Shown: positions 23,462-31,713 of the stretch, in pieces | Position numbering within the stretch: position 1 is the stretch's first letter | Layout of the letters: every line of letters begins with the position of its first letter | Assembly: GCF_900178005.1 (NCBI RefSeq) | Contig: NZ_FXBS01000006.1 | Span: 682,001-746,000 of the forward strand | DNA length: 64,000 nt | Direction of reading: 5' to 3' | DNA from: Tuberibacillus sp. Marseille-P3662 | Lineage (GTDB): Bacteria > Bacillota > Bacilli > Bacillales > Sporolactobacillaceae | The notes under the pieces: generated by a model | What the model saw: the letters and a program-made list of their open reading frames with translations, nothing else | Told to the model about the DNA's origin: nothing | Databases searched by the model: none | Program-made: the position numbers and the translations under genes

Positions 23462-25006
23462 GTGGTTAACTATTTTAAAAACAGTGTTTTTTGGGTGTCA
23501 TCTGTTATTGTTCTAGGTTTTGTGATATGGGGGGCTGTTTCACCTGATTCGCTGTCAAAACATGCATCATCAGTGTATGGATTTACGGCGAACGCATTCG
23601 GGTGGTTTTATCTTGTGACTGTGCTCATCATTATCTTATTTTGCCTGACGCTTGCATTTAGTAAGTGGGGAAAGCTTAAATTAGGTCGCGATGACGATGT
23701 GCCCGAATATTCATTATTTACTTGGATCGCGATGCTTTTTAGTTGTGGATTCGGTATCAGCATTGTTTTCTGGGGTGTTGCCGAACCGATGACCCATTTT
23801 ATAAAAACACCTCCGGTGGATGTCAACGCAGGAACGCCTGAAGCAGCTCGGGTAGCTATGCAATACACCTTTTTTGATGAGGGGATTCATCAATGGGCAG
23901 CATTCACAATTGTCGGCTTGGCCATTGCTTATTTCCATTTCCGAAAAAAAAGACGAAGTATGGTTAGTGAAACATTGAATCCTGTTTTACGAGGAAGAAG
24001 TCAAACATCAGTTAAAAAGGTGATCGATATCCTTGCGATCATTGCAACCGTTGTTGGTGTTGCGACTTCTCTAGGCATGGGCATTTTGCAAATCAACGGT
24101 GGTTTAAATGAAGTGTTGGATGTCCCGAAAACAATCTGGACCGAATTGGCCATTGTGGGTATCATGCTTATTTTATATATGCTATCTGCACTGACAGGAT
24201 TGAATAGAGGGATAAGGTACTTAAGTAATATTAATCTGTCACTTGCGCTTATATTAATGATCGTCGTCCTATTCTTAGGTCCAACGGTCTTTGACTTGAA
24301 AATCTTTGTCACTGCATTAGGTGATTACATCCAAAACTTCTTCCAAATGAGTCTGCATCTTCAACCCTATGAAGGAGGATCCTGGGTGAAAAAATGGCCG
24401 GTCTTCTATTGGGCTTGGACGATTGCGTGGTCGCCATTTGTTGGCATGTTTGTCGCTAGGATATCGAAAGGTCGAACCATTCGGGAATTTATTTTGGGTG
24501 TGCTTCTTGCGCCGCCTTTCATCGGTTTAATATGGATTTCAATATTTGGTGGTGCAGCGTTACATATGGATCTTTTTCAAGGTACATCAATCGCTGATGC
24601 CGTTCAAGGTGATATCACGAGCGCATTATTTGTTACGTTGCAAAACTTTCCTTTAAGTACTTTACTATCGATTTTGGTGATTCTATTAATTTTCACCTTT
24701 TTAATTACATCAGCTGATTCAGCCACGTTTGTCCTAGGGATTATGACATCAGAAGGAAATATGAATCCTCCTGTTATTCTTAAAGTCATTTGGGGCGTTC
24801 TCATTTCAGCCATCGCCGCTGTATTGATTGTCAGCAGTGGGCTGGAAGGTCTGCAAACAGCCTCACTGATTTCTGCGCTGCCGTTTGCTGTGATTATTTT
24901 CGGCATCATTGCTTCTTTGATTAAATCTCTCCGAAAAGAATCGGTTGGGCAAGTAACAGATAGGCGAGCCCATATATATAAAGAGAACCAAACAGAAGCT
25001 AAATAA
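23462..25006 (+). CDS. BCCT family osmolyte transporter
   Basis: A 514-residue membrane protein with 12 predicted helices. It has the BCCT pattern: GWFYLVTVLIII in an early helix, LFSCGFGISIVFWGVAEPMTHF, and the tryptophan-rich signature helix PVFYWAWTIAWSPFVGMFVARISKGRTIREF. BCCT carriers bring in glycine betaine, choline, ectoine and similar zwitterions with sodium or protons. The BCCT carriers OpuD and EctT of Bacillaceae are close in type. Its place after the ectoine catabolic genes suggests ectoine or hydroxyectoine as substrate for use as nutrient. It starts with a GTG behind AGGAGGG and has its own flanking terminators, so it may be a separate transcription unit. Confidence 0.85.
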   Translation: MVNYFKNSVFWVSSVIVLGFVIWGAVSPDSLSKHASSVYGFTANAFGWFYLVTVLIIILFCLTLAFSKWGKLKLGRDDDVPEYSLFTWIAMLFSCGFGISIVFWGVAEPMTHFIKTPPVDVNAGTPEAARVAMQYTFFDEGIHQWAAFTIVGLAIAYFHFRKKRRSMVSETLNPVLRGRSQTSVKKVIDILAIIATVVGVATSLGMGILQINGGLNEVLDVPKTIWTELAIVGIMLILYMLSALTGLNRGIRYLSNINLSLALILMIVVLFLGPTVFDLKIFVTALGDYIQNFFQMSLHLQPYEGGSWVKKWPVFYWAWTIAWSPFVGMFVARISKGRTIREFILGVLLAPPFIGLIWISIFGGAALHMDLFQGTSIADAVQGDITSALFVTLQNFPLSTLLSILVILLIFTFLITSADSATFVLGIMTSEGNMNPPVILKVIWGVLISAIAAVLIVSSGLEGLQTASLISALPFAVIIFGIIASLIKSLRKESVGQVTDRRAHIYKENQTEAK

Positions 25007-25012
25007 AAAATG

Positions 25013-25057
25013 GGTCTCGTCCTTAACATGTCTTTTTGTTGGGGGCGAGATTTTTCC
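25013..25057 (+). terminator. Probable terminator after the BCCT gene
   Basis: GGTCTCGTCC pairs with GGGGGCGAGA across a U-rich loop and is followed by TTTTT. Confidence 0.65.
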
Positions 25058-25083
25058 ATTAGTGAAACCGTTTTAAAAAATCG

Positions 25084-25112
25084 CTGATTTTCACGGTGGA
25101 TCATGTTATGAT
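25084..25112 (+). promoter_or_regulatory. Possible promoter of the methylcitrate operon
   Basis: CTGATT (25084-25089) and TATGAT (25107-25112) are 17 bases apart. The -35 box is weak, as expected for a regulated promoter. Transcription would start near 25119, inside the palindrome noted next. Confidence 0.4.
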
Positions 25113-25117
25113 GATAG

Positions 25118-25137
25118 TAGTCAGACTAATGTATACA
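25118..25137 (+). promoter_or_regulatory. Two short palindromes, possible GntR-type operator
   Basis: TAGTCAGACTA (25118-25128) is a perfect odd palindrome that fits the T-x-GT-xxx-AC-x-A pattern of FadR-type GntR regulators. TGTATACA (25130-25137) follows. Both lie at the predicted start site, where a repressor would block transcription. No GntR gene is in the window. Confidence 0.35.
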
Positions 25138-25175
25138 CTTAGAAAATTTTTGTCAGGTCATTTTTAGCAGGGAAG

Positions 25176-25275
25176 TTAAGGAACATCGGCTAAATTTCGC
25201 AGCATCCTGTTGCAACGCCGGTCTAAGCACGTCCTGTGCGCGGCAACATAGTAAAAATGATTTCAGAGGGAGGAG
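25176..25275 (+). promoter_or_regulatory. Two-hairpin leader, copy B (before methylcitrate synthase)
   Basis: This stretch matches the leader at 20753-20850. It has hairpins GCAGC/GTTGC (25199-25213, loop ATCCT) and GCAC/GTGC (25227-25239, loop GTCCT), then AGTAAAAATGATT and the ribosome site AGAGGGAGGA. Here a further outer stem GCCG/CGGC (25217-25220 with 25241-25244) can enclose the second hairpin. GTTGC at 25209 could also pair with GCAAC at 25243, giving two alternative folds. Confidence 0.55.
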
Positions 25276-25281
25276 AACTTA

Positions 25282-26397
25282 TTGGTAGCAGAGCAAACCT
25301 ATCAACCGGGGCTTGATGGTGTCGTCGCTTCGCAGACAAGTGTTTCTTACTTGGATGTCGCAGCTGAAGAAATTGTGATTAGAGGTTACGATTTAATTGA
25401 ATTAGCTGAAAATAAGTATTACCTTGACATTGTAGGATTACTATTGGAAGGTCAATTGCCTGATCCATCGAGAAAAAAGGTGATTGAGTCGGAGTTGAAG
25501 CAAGACTATCATTTACCTGATGAAGTTCTAACATTGTTCAGGCAGCTTCCGAAGCAGACCCATCCGATGGATGCGCTTCGAACCGGTATTTCATTTTTAG
25601 CGGGTTATGATGCTGATATTGAAGACCGCACGGAAGCAGGAAACCGGAAAAAAGCGCTTCGTCTATTAGCTAAAATACCGAATATTATTGCTAATAGTTA
25701 TCATATAATTAATGGTCGCGAACCTGTTAGACCAGACAATACCTTGTCTTATAGCGCTAATTTTTTGCGCATGATGACCGGGCGTGACCACAACCAATTG
25801 GAAACCGAAATTTTTGATCAGTCGCTGGTCGTCTATAGTGAACATGAGATGCCCAATTCAACGTTTACTGCGCGGGTCATTGCTTCAACACATGCTGACA
25901 TTTATGGTGCGTTAACAGGAGCGGTCGCTTCATTGAAAGGCCATTTGCATGGAGGGGCGAATGAAGCTGTGATGCGTATGCTTTTGCAAGCGGATACAAG
26001 CGATGGGTTTAGAAAAATCCTTTATGATAAATTAAAGAATAAAGATCGGATTATGGGCTTCGGTCACCGTGTCTATATGAAAAAGATGGATCCAAGAGCC
26101 AACTTGATGAAACGGGCACTTAAACGTTTAGCGGATGAAAAAGGTCGCCTGGATCTTTATGATATGTGTGTAACGGGTGAAGAGGTGATGAAAGAAGAGA
26201 AAGGGTTATATCCTAATCTCGATTATTATGCGGCACCGGTCTATTATTTACTAGGTATTCCTATTGACTTATATACGCCAATTTTCTTTGCCTCCCGAAC
26301 TGTCGGGCTCGGTGCCCACGTCATTGAACAACATAACCATAATCGACTGTTTCGGCCGCGTGTCGAATACAACGGCCCACGCAATCTGCATCCGTAG
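25282..26397 (+). CDS. prpC: Citrate synthase family, probable 2-methylcitrate synthase
   Basis: A 371-residue citrate synthase-fold enzyme. SLKGHLHGGANEAVMRML carries the first active-site His, and GFGHRVYMKKMDPRA the second His with the Arg loop. The length and the early YLDVAAEEIVIRGYDLIELAE match the short Bacillus MmgD/PrpC type. It joins propionyl-CoA (or acetyl-CoA) with oxaloacetate. The next genes are prpD and prpB, so 2-methylcitrate synthase is the natural reading. It starts with a TTG at 25282, behind GGGAGGAG and the two-hairpin leader. PrpC-like enzymes often keep some citrate synthase activity. Confidence 0.85.
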   Translation: MVAEQTYQPGLDGVVASQTSVSYLDVAAEEIVIRGYDLIELAENKYYLDIVGLLLEGQLPDPSRKKVIESELKQDYHLPDEVLTLFRQLPKQTHPMDALRTGISFLAGYDADIEDRTEAGNRKKALRLLAKIPNIIANSYHIINGREPVRPDNTLSYSANFLRMMTGRDHNQLETEIFDQSLVVYSEHEMPNSTFTARVIASTHADIYGALTGAVASLKGHLHGGANEAVMRMLLQADTSDGFRKILYDKLKNKDRIMGFGHRVYMKKMDPRANLMKRALKRLADEKGRLDLYDMCVTGEEVMKEEKGLYPNLDYYAAPVYYLLGIPIDLYTPIFFASRTVGLGAHVIEQHNHNRLFRPRVEYNGPRNLHP

Positions 26398-26452
26398 GTA
26401 AGTTTAAGAATAAGATATTCATAGATAATTATAGACAGAAAGGAAACGATCG

Positions 26453-27898
26453 ATGACAGAGATGAATGTACAAAACAAATCGAGAACCGATGCGTTGTTA
26501 GAGGAGATTGCGGACTATGCTGTGAACGAGCAGATTACTAGTCAAGAAGCGTTGGAGACAGCCCGCTATGTATTGATGGATACGTTAGGCGGCGGTTTTT
26601 TGGCACAACGTTATCCAGAGTGCAGGAAACACTTGGGGCCAATAGTCCCGGGAACCATCGTCCCAAACGGGGTTCGTGTGCCAGGTACGTCGTTTGAACT
26701 TGATCCCGTTCACGCTGCTTTTAATATCGGCTGTATGATACGATGGCTGGATTATAACGATACATGGTTGGCAGCGGAATGGGGACATCCATCAGATAAT
26801 TTGGGAGCTATTTTGGCGACAGCTGACTATATCAGCCGCAAGCGGGTTGCTGAAGGCAAACAGTCCATTAAAATGGAACAAGTACTTCAGTCCATTGTTA
26901 AAGCCCATGAAATTCAAGGGGTGCTTGCACTTAATAATAGTTTAAATAGACATGGACTGGATCATGTGTTGTTCGTTAAAGTCGCATCAACAGCTGTCGT
27001 GACGGCCATGCTTGGTGGGACAAAAGATGACGTGGTCAACGCCTTATCACAAGCATGGATTGATAATTCTAGTTTGCGGACCTATCGCCATGCCCCGAAT
27101 ACCGGTTCAAGAAAATCCTGGGCAGCGGGTGATGCATGCAGTCGTGCTGTTCGCTTTGCATTAATGACATTGAATGGTGAAATGGGTTATAAAACGGCAT
27201 TATCGGCTCCAGGATGGGGATTTCAGGATGTTTTGTTCGGAGGTCAAAAGCTAACGCTCGCACGCAAATTAGGTTCTTATGTGATTGAGAATGTTTTATT
27301 TAAAATTTCCTATCCAGCAGAGTTTCATGCACAAACAGCGCTTGAAGCGGCCATTGAACTTCATGATGACGTCGCCGGTCGTATTGATGACATCGATCAG
27401 GTAACGATTACTACTCACGAATCGGCGATCCGTATCATTGATAAGACGGGCCCGCTGGAAAACCCGGCTGATCGTGATCACTGTATTCAATATATTACAG
27501 CCGTTGGCTTGATTTACGGTGAACTGACGGCTGATCATTATGAGGACACCGTAGCCCAAGATCCGCGCATTGATCGTCTTAGAGATAAAATGACAGTTGT
27601 TGAGGAACCGCGGTACAGTCAAGAGTATCTTGACTCAGAGAAACGTTCGATTGCGAATGCCGTTCAAGTAGAGTTTAATGATGGTTCCAGCACTGAACAA
27701 ATTGCGGTTGAATATCCGATAGGCCATCGTCGTCGCAGAGACGAAGGCATTCCGCTTCTGTTACAAAAATTTGAGAACAACTTACGAACACGATTTCCTC
27801 ACAGACAGGTCAAACAGATCTATACGCTTTGTCAAGATGAAGCAACACTCAAAAATACGAATGTCAATGATTTTATGAAACTTCTCGTGACACCGTGA
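26453..27898 (+). CDS. prpD: MmgE/PrpD family 2-methylcitrate dehydratase
   Basis: A 481-residue protein of the MmgE/PrpD family, the usual length. Family segments are [45 protein letters not shown] (conserved Asp-His region), and [18 protein letters not shown]. It dehydrates 2-methylcitrate to 2-methyl-cis-aconitate in the methylcitrate cycle. The hydration to methylisocitrate is done by aconitase or by this enzyme. A 55-base gap separates it from prpC and 13 bases from prpB, so the three form one operon. Confidence 0.88.
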   Translation: MTEMNVQNKSRTDALLEEIADYAVNEQITSQEALETARYVLMDTLGGGFLAQRYPECRKHLGPIVPGTIVPNGVRVPGTSFELDPVHAAFNIGCMIRWLDYNDTWLAAEWGHPSDNLGAILATADYISRKRVAEGKQSIKMEQVLQSIVKAHEIQGVLALNNSLNRHGLDHVLFVKVASTAVVTAMLGGTKDDVVNALSQAWIDNSSLRTYRHAPNTGSRKSWAAGDACSRAVRFALMTLNGEMGYKTALSAPGWGFQDVLFGGQKLTLARKLGSYVIENVLFKISYPAEFHAQTALEAAIELHDDVAGRIDDIDQVTITTHESAIRIIDKTGPLENPADRDHCIQYITAVGLIYGELTADHYEDTVAQDPRIDRLRDKMTVVEEPRYSQEYLDSEKRSIANAVQVEFNDGSSTEQIAVEYPIGHRRRRDEGIPLLLQKFENNLRTRFPHRQVKQIYTLCQDEATLKNTNVNDFMKLLVTP

Positions 27899-27911
27899 AA
27901 GGAGTCTATTC

Positions 27912-28826
27912 ATGACTTGGATTGTGAATGAAGCATCATCCCAGGAACAATTAGCTGAAACGTTTAAACAATACATGCACGATAGCGAAATTTTAAAAAT
28001 ACCTGGTGCGCATGATGGCATGTCTGCTCTGATTGCTAAGCAAACGGGTTTTGAGGCCATCTATCTATCGGGAGCTGCTTATACAGCGAGCCGAGGTTTG
28101 CCTGATCTAGGCATGATTAACTCAGAAGAAATTACAGCAAAAGCGCGTGAGTTGGTGAGAGCTTCAAATTTGCCTGTCCTCGTTGATATTGATACTGGGT
28201 ACGGCGGAGTACTAAACGTTGCGCGAACCGCTCAAGAGATGTTAGAAGCGCGTGTGGCTGCTGTGCAAATCGAAGACCAGGAGCTTCCGAAAAAGTGTGG
28301 TCATCTTAATGGAAAGCAATTAATACCTAAAGAAGAGATGATGGAAAAAATTCATGCGATTAAGGAAATTGCTCCTCATCTCGTTGTGGTCGCTCGAACA
28401 GATGCGAAAGCCGTTGAAGGTGTTGAAAGTGCCATCGAACGGGCGAATGCTTATGTGGAAGCGGGCGCCGATGCCATTTTTCCTGAAGCTTTCACAACGG
28501 AAGATGAATTCCGTCAAGTAAGCAGCTCGATATCCGCACCGCTACTCGCCAATATGACTGAATTTGGAAAAACACCTTATTATACAGCTGATGAGTTTGC
28601 CGCTTTTGGTTACAGTATGGTCATTTATCCAGTAACTTCCCTTCGCGTGGCTGCCAAAGCCTATGAAAAAGTGTTCCAGGACATTTATCAGAAAGGCACG
28701 CAAAAAGATCGCTTGGATGATATGCAAACCCGGGAAGAATTGTATGATACGATCCAACACTATGATTATGAAAACTTAGATAATAAAATCGCAAAAACGA
28801 TTTTGCCAGAGATGGAAAATAAATAG
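27912..28826 (+). CDS. prpB: Methylisocitrate lyase
   Basis: A 304-residue PEP mutase/isocitrate lyase-fold enzyme that splits 2-methylisocitrate into pyruvate and succinate, the last step of the cycle. AAVQIEDQELPKKCGHLNGK holds the signature KKCGH with the catalytic C129. YLSGAAYTASRGLPDLG and VLVDIDTGYGGVLNVART form the substrate and magnesium site. The order prpC-prpD-prpB corresponds to mmgD-mmgE-yqiQ of B. subtilis, but the acyl-CoA genes mmgABC are absent here and ectoine genes stand in their place. Confidence 0.9.
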   Translation: MTWIVNEASSQEQLAETFKQYMHDSEILKIPGAHDGMSALIAKQTGFEAIYLSGAAYTASRGLPDLGMINSEEITAKARELVRASNLPVLVDIDTGYGGVLNVARTAQEMLEARVAAVQIEDQELPKKCGHLNGKQLIPKEEMMEKIHAIKEIAPHLVVVARTDAKAVEGVESAIERANAYVEAGADAIFPEAFTTEDEFRQVSSSISAPLLANMTEFGKTPYYTADEFAAFGYSMVIYPVTSLRVAAKAYEKVFQDIYQKGTQKDRLDDMQTREELYDTIQHYDYENLDNKIAKTILPEMENK

Positions 28827-28838
28827 ATATTTTTAAAT

Positions 28839-29063
28839 GAGAATGAGACAAAAGTATATTCGTCAAAGAATCATCCGAACTTGTTGATTAATCCGTTCGG
28901 ATGATTTGTTTTAAATCGTCATTCCTGTCATCGCTTCGTCAAAATACGTCGCCTTCCGAGGGCACGGCCTCTCCATATTTTGACTACGCTAGAATTTGCT
29001 TGAGATATCTTACTTGTTCGGTTTCCTGAGTATCTTGTTTTGGATTTGTCCAGCCTTGCTCAT
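28839..29063. repeat. Dispersed repeat element, copy 2
   Basis: This is a ~225-base relative of the element at 10514-10799. It shares GAGACAAAAGTATAT at the left end, the ATCATCCGAAC...GTTCGGATGAT hairpin, GTCATTCCTGTCATCGCTTC, GGGCACGGCCTC, TAGAATTTGCTT, TTGTTCGGTTTCCTGAGTATC and the right end TTTGTCCAGCCTT. The palindromic middle of copy 1 (about 60 bases) is missing. It occupies the spacer between prpB and nudF. Confidence 0.8.
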
Positions 29064-29143
29064 ACTAAGCCAAAGTTGCCTAAATTATGTTATCCTTAAA
29101 ATAAAAATAGGTAGGTATGTTAATAATAGAAAGTGGTGACGGC

Positions 29144-29683
29144 ATGAGTGATTTAACAGAAAAGACGATTCAGTCTAAGGACATTTATCAAGGAAAAGTG
29201 ATCAATCTACAGGTTGATGATGTTGAATTACCGGATGGAGGGACCAGCAAACGCGAACTCGTCAAACACCCTGGTGCGGTTGCGGTCATCGCGGTAACCA
29301 AAGATGGACGTCTCGTTTTAGTCCGGCAGTATCGTAAAGCTTTAGAAAAAACGATTTATGAAATTCCAGCGGGGAAATTGGAACCGGGTGAGGCGCCTGA
29401 AGTAACAGCTAGACGTGAATTGGCGGAAGAGACTGGTTTTCAATGTGATCAACTTGAACCTCTCGTATCTTTTTACACATCACCAGGTTTTGCGGATGAG
29501 CTTGTCCATGTGTTCTATACTGATACGCTGACAGACGGCGAACAGCAACTAGATGATGACGAATTTCTCGATCAACACGAAGTCACGGTAGACGAAGCCT
29601 TACAAATGATTGCTGCCCAAACCATTCATGATGCTAAAACCGTCTATGCAGTGCAGTATTTACAACTAAAGAAACATATTTAA
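29144..29683 (+). CDS. nudF: ADP-ribose pyrophosphatase (NUDIX)
   Basis: A 179-residue NUDIX enzyme that splits ADP-ribose to AMP and ribose 5-phosphate. The NUDIX box is GKLEPGEAPEVTARRELAEE followed by TGF. VVLVRQYRKALEKTIYEIPAG-like text (LVLVRQYRKALEKTIYEIPA) before it is typical of NudF, as is the proline about 15 residues after the box (YTSPGFADE). The ATG at 29144 agrees with the family start (MSDLTEKTIQSKDIYQGKVI). An upstream ATG at 29117 is possible. In B. subtilis nudF also precedes yqxK, spoIIM and fur, and that order is kept here. Confidence 0.9.
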   Translation: MSDLTEKTIQSKDIYQGKVINLQVDDVELPDGGTSKRELVKHPGAVAVIAVTKDGRLVLVRQYRKALEKTIYEIPAGKLEPGEAPEVTARRELAEETGFQCDQLEPLVSFYTSPGFADELVHVFYTDTLTDGEQQLDDDEFLDQHEVTVDEALQMIAAQTIHDAKTVYAVQYLQLKKHI

Positions 29684-29697
29684 AAAGGGCGATTCTA

Positions 29698-30864
29698 TTG
29701 AAACATTATTATTCTGACTTACACATCCATCTCGGGAGAACCCCTTCAGGACGACCCGTTAAAATCACTGGTTCTGACTCACTAACGATTGATAACATTC
29801 TGACTGAGGCTTTTTATAGAAAAGGTATGGATATTGTTGGCGTCATTGACTGCCATGTCCCAGAAATCCTTGAACATCTTAAATCAATGGCGTCTGATGG
29901 GGCCGTTGACGAACTCGCCGATGGTGGCGTACAGTACCAAGGTTTAACCTTGATGCTCGGCACAGAAATAGAAGTTTATGATCACCATTGTCATGGACCG
30001 GCTCACGTACTCGCCTTTTTTCCTTATATTCATAAAATAGAGCAATTTAGCCAGTGGCTTGCGCAACACGTTACTAACATTACCCTTAGTACCCAAAGAT
30101 ACTTTGGGACCATCCAAGCGTTACAAACAAAAATCCATGATCTCGATGGACTATTTATCCCAGCACATATATTCACACCATTTAAGAGTGCCTATGGTGT
30201 GGCTGTTAAACGCAGTTTAGGAGAAATCTTTGATCTTGATCAGATTGACGCTGTCGAGTTAGGGTTGAGCGCTGACACCGGTATGGCTGATCAAATCCCG
30301 GAGTTGCATCAATTCACGTTTCTAACCAATTCTGATGCTCACTCCACCCCAAAAATTGCTAGAGAATATCAGACATTCGCGATGGAGGCACCGACATTTT
30401 CGGAATTCAGACGCGTTCTGAAAAAACAAGGCAACCGAAACGTGGTCGCTAATTACGGTCTGAATCCACGCCTTGGAAAATATCATAAAACATGTTGTGC
30501 AATTTGTTTCCATCAAATTAGGGATGACGTCCGTGTCTGTCCTTATTGTGGGAGTCAACGCATAATAACAGGTGTATCCAATCGTTTACAGGAACTGAAG
30601 TCGGAGCATGGGAAAAGTCCGGAGCGTCCTCCATACATTCATCAAGTTCCTCTTGAGTTTATACCCAAAGTAGGCCCCAAGACCCTTACCAAATTAATCA
30701 CGGCCTTTGGCAGCGAAATGAATGTGATGCATGAGGTGAGCACTGCTGAATTACAGGATGTAGTTGGACGGCAAGTCGCAAATTTAATCGTTAAAGGGCG
30801 GGATGGCAGCCTAGCTTTCGAAACAGGCGGTGCTGGCCGCTATGGAAGAGTTAAAGATGAATAA
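29698..30864 (+). CDS. Endonuclease Q-like PHP domain protein (YqxK family)
   Basis: A 388-residue protein with an N-terminal PHP phosphoesterase domain (YYSDLHIHLGRTPSGR with the metal-binding HIH, later GTEIEVYDHHCHG and FLTNSDAHS). A zinc-ribbon of two CxxC pairs follows (CCAICFHQIRDDVRVCPYCG), and then a helix-hairpin-helix-like end (FIPKVGPKTLTKLI). Archaeal EndoQ of this family nicks DNA at uracil, hypoxanthine or abasic sites, and YqxK is the Bacillus relative. It probably works in base repair. It starts with a TTG 14 bases after nudF. Confidence 0.8.
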   Translation: MKHYYSDLHIHLGRTPSGRPVKITGSDSLTIDNILTEAFYRKGMDIVGVIDCHVPEILEHLKSMASDGAVDELADGGVQYQGLTLMLGTEIEVYDHHCHGPAHVLAFFPYIHKIEQFSQWLAQHVTNITLSTQRYFGTIQALQTKIHDLDGLFIPAHIFTPFKSAYGVAVKRSLGEIFDLDQIDAVELGLSADTGMADQIPELHQFTFLTNSDAHSTPKIAREYQTFAMEAPTFSEFRRVLKKQGNRNVVANYGLNPRLGKYHKTCCAICFHQIRDDVRVCPYCGSQRIITGVSNRLQELKSEHGKSPERPPYIHQVPLEFIPKVGPKTLTKLITAFGSEMNVMHEVSTAELQDVVGRQVANLIVKGRDGSLAFETGGAGRYGRVKDE

Positions 30865-30918
30865 CTCGTGAGGTACTAGTTACGGGTCATTTTCTGATGC
30901 AAACTATTAAAATCCTAG

Positions 30919-30947
30919 TCATAGATTGTCCCTTCTATCATATAAAT
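30919..30947 (+). promoter_or_regulatory. Possible sigma-E promoter of spoIIM
   Basis: TCATAGA (30919-30925) and CATATAAAT (30939-30947) are 13 bases apart. They resemble the mother-cell sigma-E boxes (KMATATT and CATACAnT). spoIIM is sigma-E dependent in B. subtilis, which supports the call. Confidence 0.45.
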
Positions 30948-30979
30948 AAACTAAGCAATGTGATTAGGAGGGAATACCA

Positions 30980-31606
30980 TTGATGCAATATAAACAAGCT
31001 TTGGTTCGCCACTTGCAGGATAATATCTCTATCTATGTTTTTACGATTGTTTTATTTGTTATGGGAATTATATTTGGTGCAGTGATTGTCAATAGTTTGC
31101 CTTATGATGCCAAAAACGATTTATACCATTATTTGAATCAGTTTTTTACTGAAATGAATAAAGGAGCGATTGCTGCCCCAAATACGATGTTAGGCGAGAG
31201 TTTCTCCCATTCCTTACAATACCTTGGATTCATCTGGATATTAGGATTGTCAATTATTGGGCTTCCCATTGTTTTCATTCTATTATTCATTAAAGGGATT
31301 GTCGTTGGTTTTACTGTTGGGTTCCTCGTCAATCAAATGGGATTACATGGTTTCTGGTTAGCACTTGTTAGTGTGTTTCCGCAAAATCTGATGATCATTC
31401 CTACATTTATCATTGTCAGTACGGCGTCCGTAGCTTTCTCTCTACGTATTATCCGGCAGTTGTTAATGAAAAGTCGAAAAGAACCGCTGTTTCCGCAATT
31501 TACCCGCTACGCTGGGGTTATGTTTGGTATTTTGGCCATTGCATTCGTGGTTGCCTTGTATGAGGCCTATTTATCTCCCGTATTAATTAAAGGTGTTGTC
31601 GGTTGA
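30980..31606 (+). CDS. spoIIM: Stage II sporulation protein M
   Basis: A 208-residue membrane protein with about five helices and an early conserved segment FTIVLFVMGIIFGAVIVNSLPY. It matches the SpoIIM family in length (~214 aa). In the mother cell SpoIIM holds the SpoIID-SpoIIP peptidoglycan hydrolases at the septum to drive engulfment. The start is a TTG at 30980, 8 bases after GGAGG; an ATG at 30983 is equally possible. The order yqxK-spoIIM-fur is the same as in B. subtilis. Confidence 0.88.
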   Translation: MMQYKQALVRHLQDNISIYVFTIVLFVMGIIFGAVIVNSLPYDAKNDLYHYLNQFFTEMNKGAIAAPNTMLGESFSHSLQYLGFIWILGLSIIGLPIVFILLFIKGIVVGFTVGFLVNQMGLHGFWLALVSVFPQNLMIIPTFIIVSTASVAFSLRIIRQLLMKSRKEPLFPQFTRYAGVMFGILAIAFVVALYEAYLSPVLIKGVVG

Positions 31607-31614
31607 TTATCAAA

Positions 31615-31652
31615 TTATAATTATTATAAAAAGCAGATTAAAATTATTATAA
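31615..31652 (+). promoter_or_regulatory. Two tandem PerR-type boxes upstream of fur
   Basis: Bases 31615-31629 read TTATAATTATTATAA, a perfect match to the PerR box TTATAATnATTATAA. Bases 31638-31652 read TTAAAATTATTATAA, one mismatch from it. Both lie directly upstream of the -35 box of the fur promoter. Confidence 0.75.
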
Positions 31653-31653
31653 T

Positions 31654-31682
31654 TTGACACTCGTTTTCGCAATGCTTATAAT
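31654..31682 (+). promoter_or_regulatory. Consensus sigma-A promoter of fur
   Basis: TTGACA (31654-31659) and TATAAT (31677-31682), both perfect, are 17 bases apart and about 30 bases before the fur start. Confidence 0.85.
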
Positions 31683-31713
31683 TATGATGTAAGATTGCGA
31701 GGGAGGCAATGTC

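Noticed and set aside
16075-28826. DMSP degradation: BCCT carrier, M24-fold protein (like DddP) and methylcitrate genes for acrylate/propionate
   Set aside because: DddP needs a metal site, which is lost here. The eutB/eutC pair and a deacetylase fit ectoine instead. No acrylate-handling genes are present.
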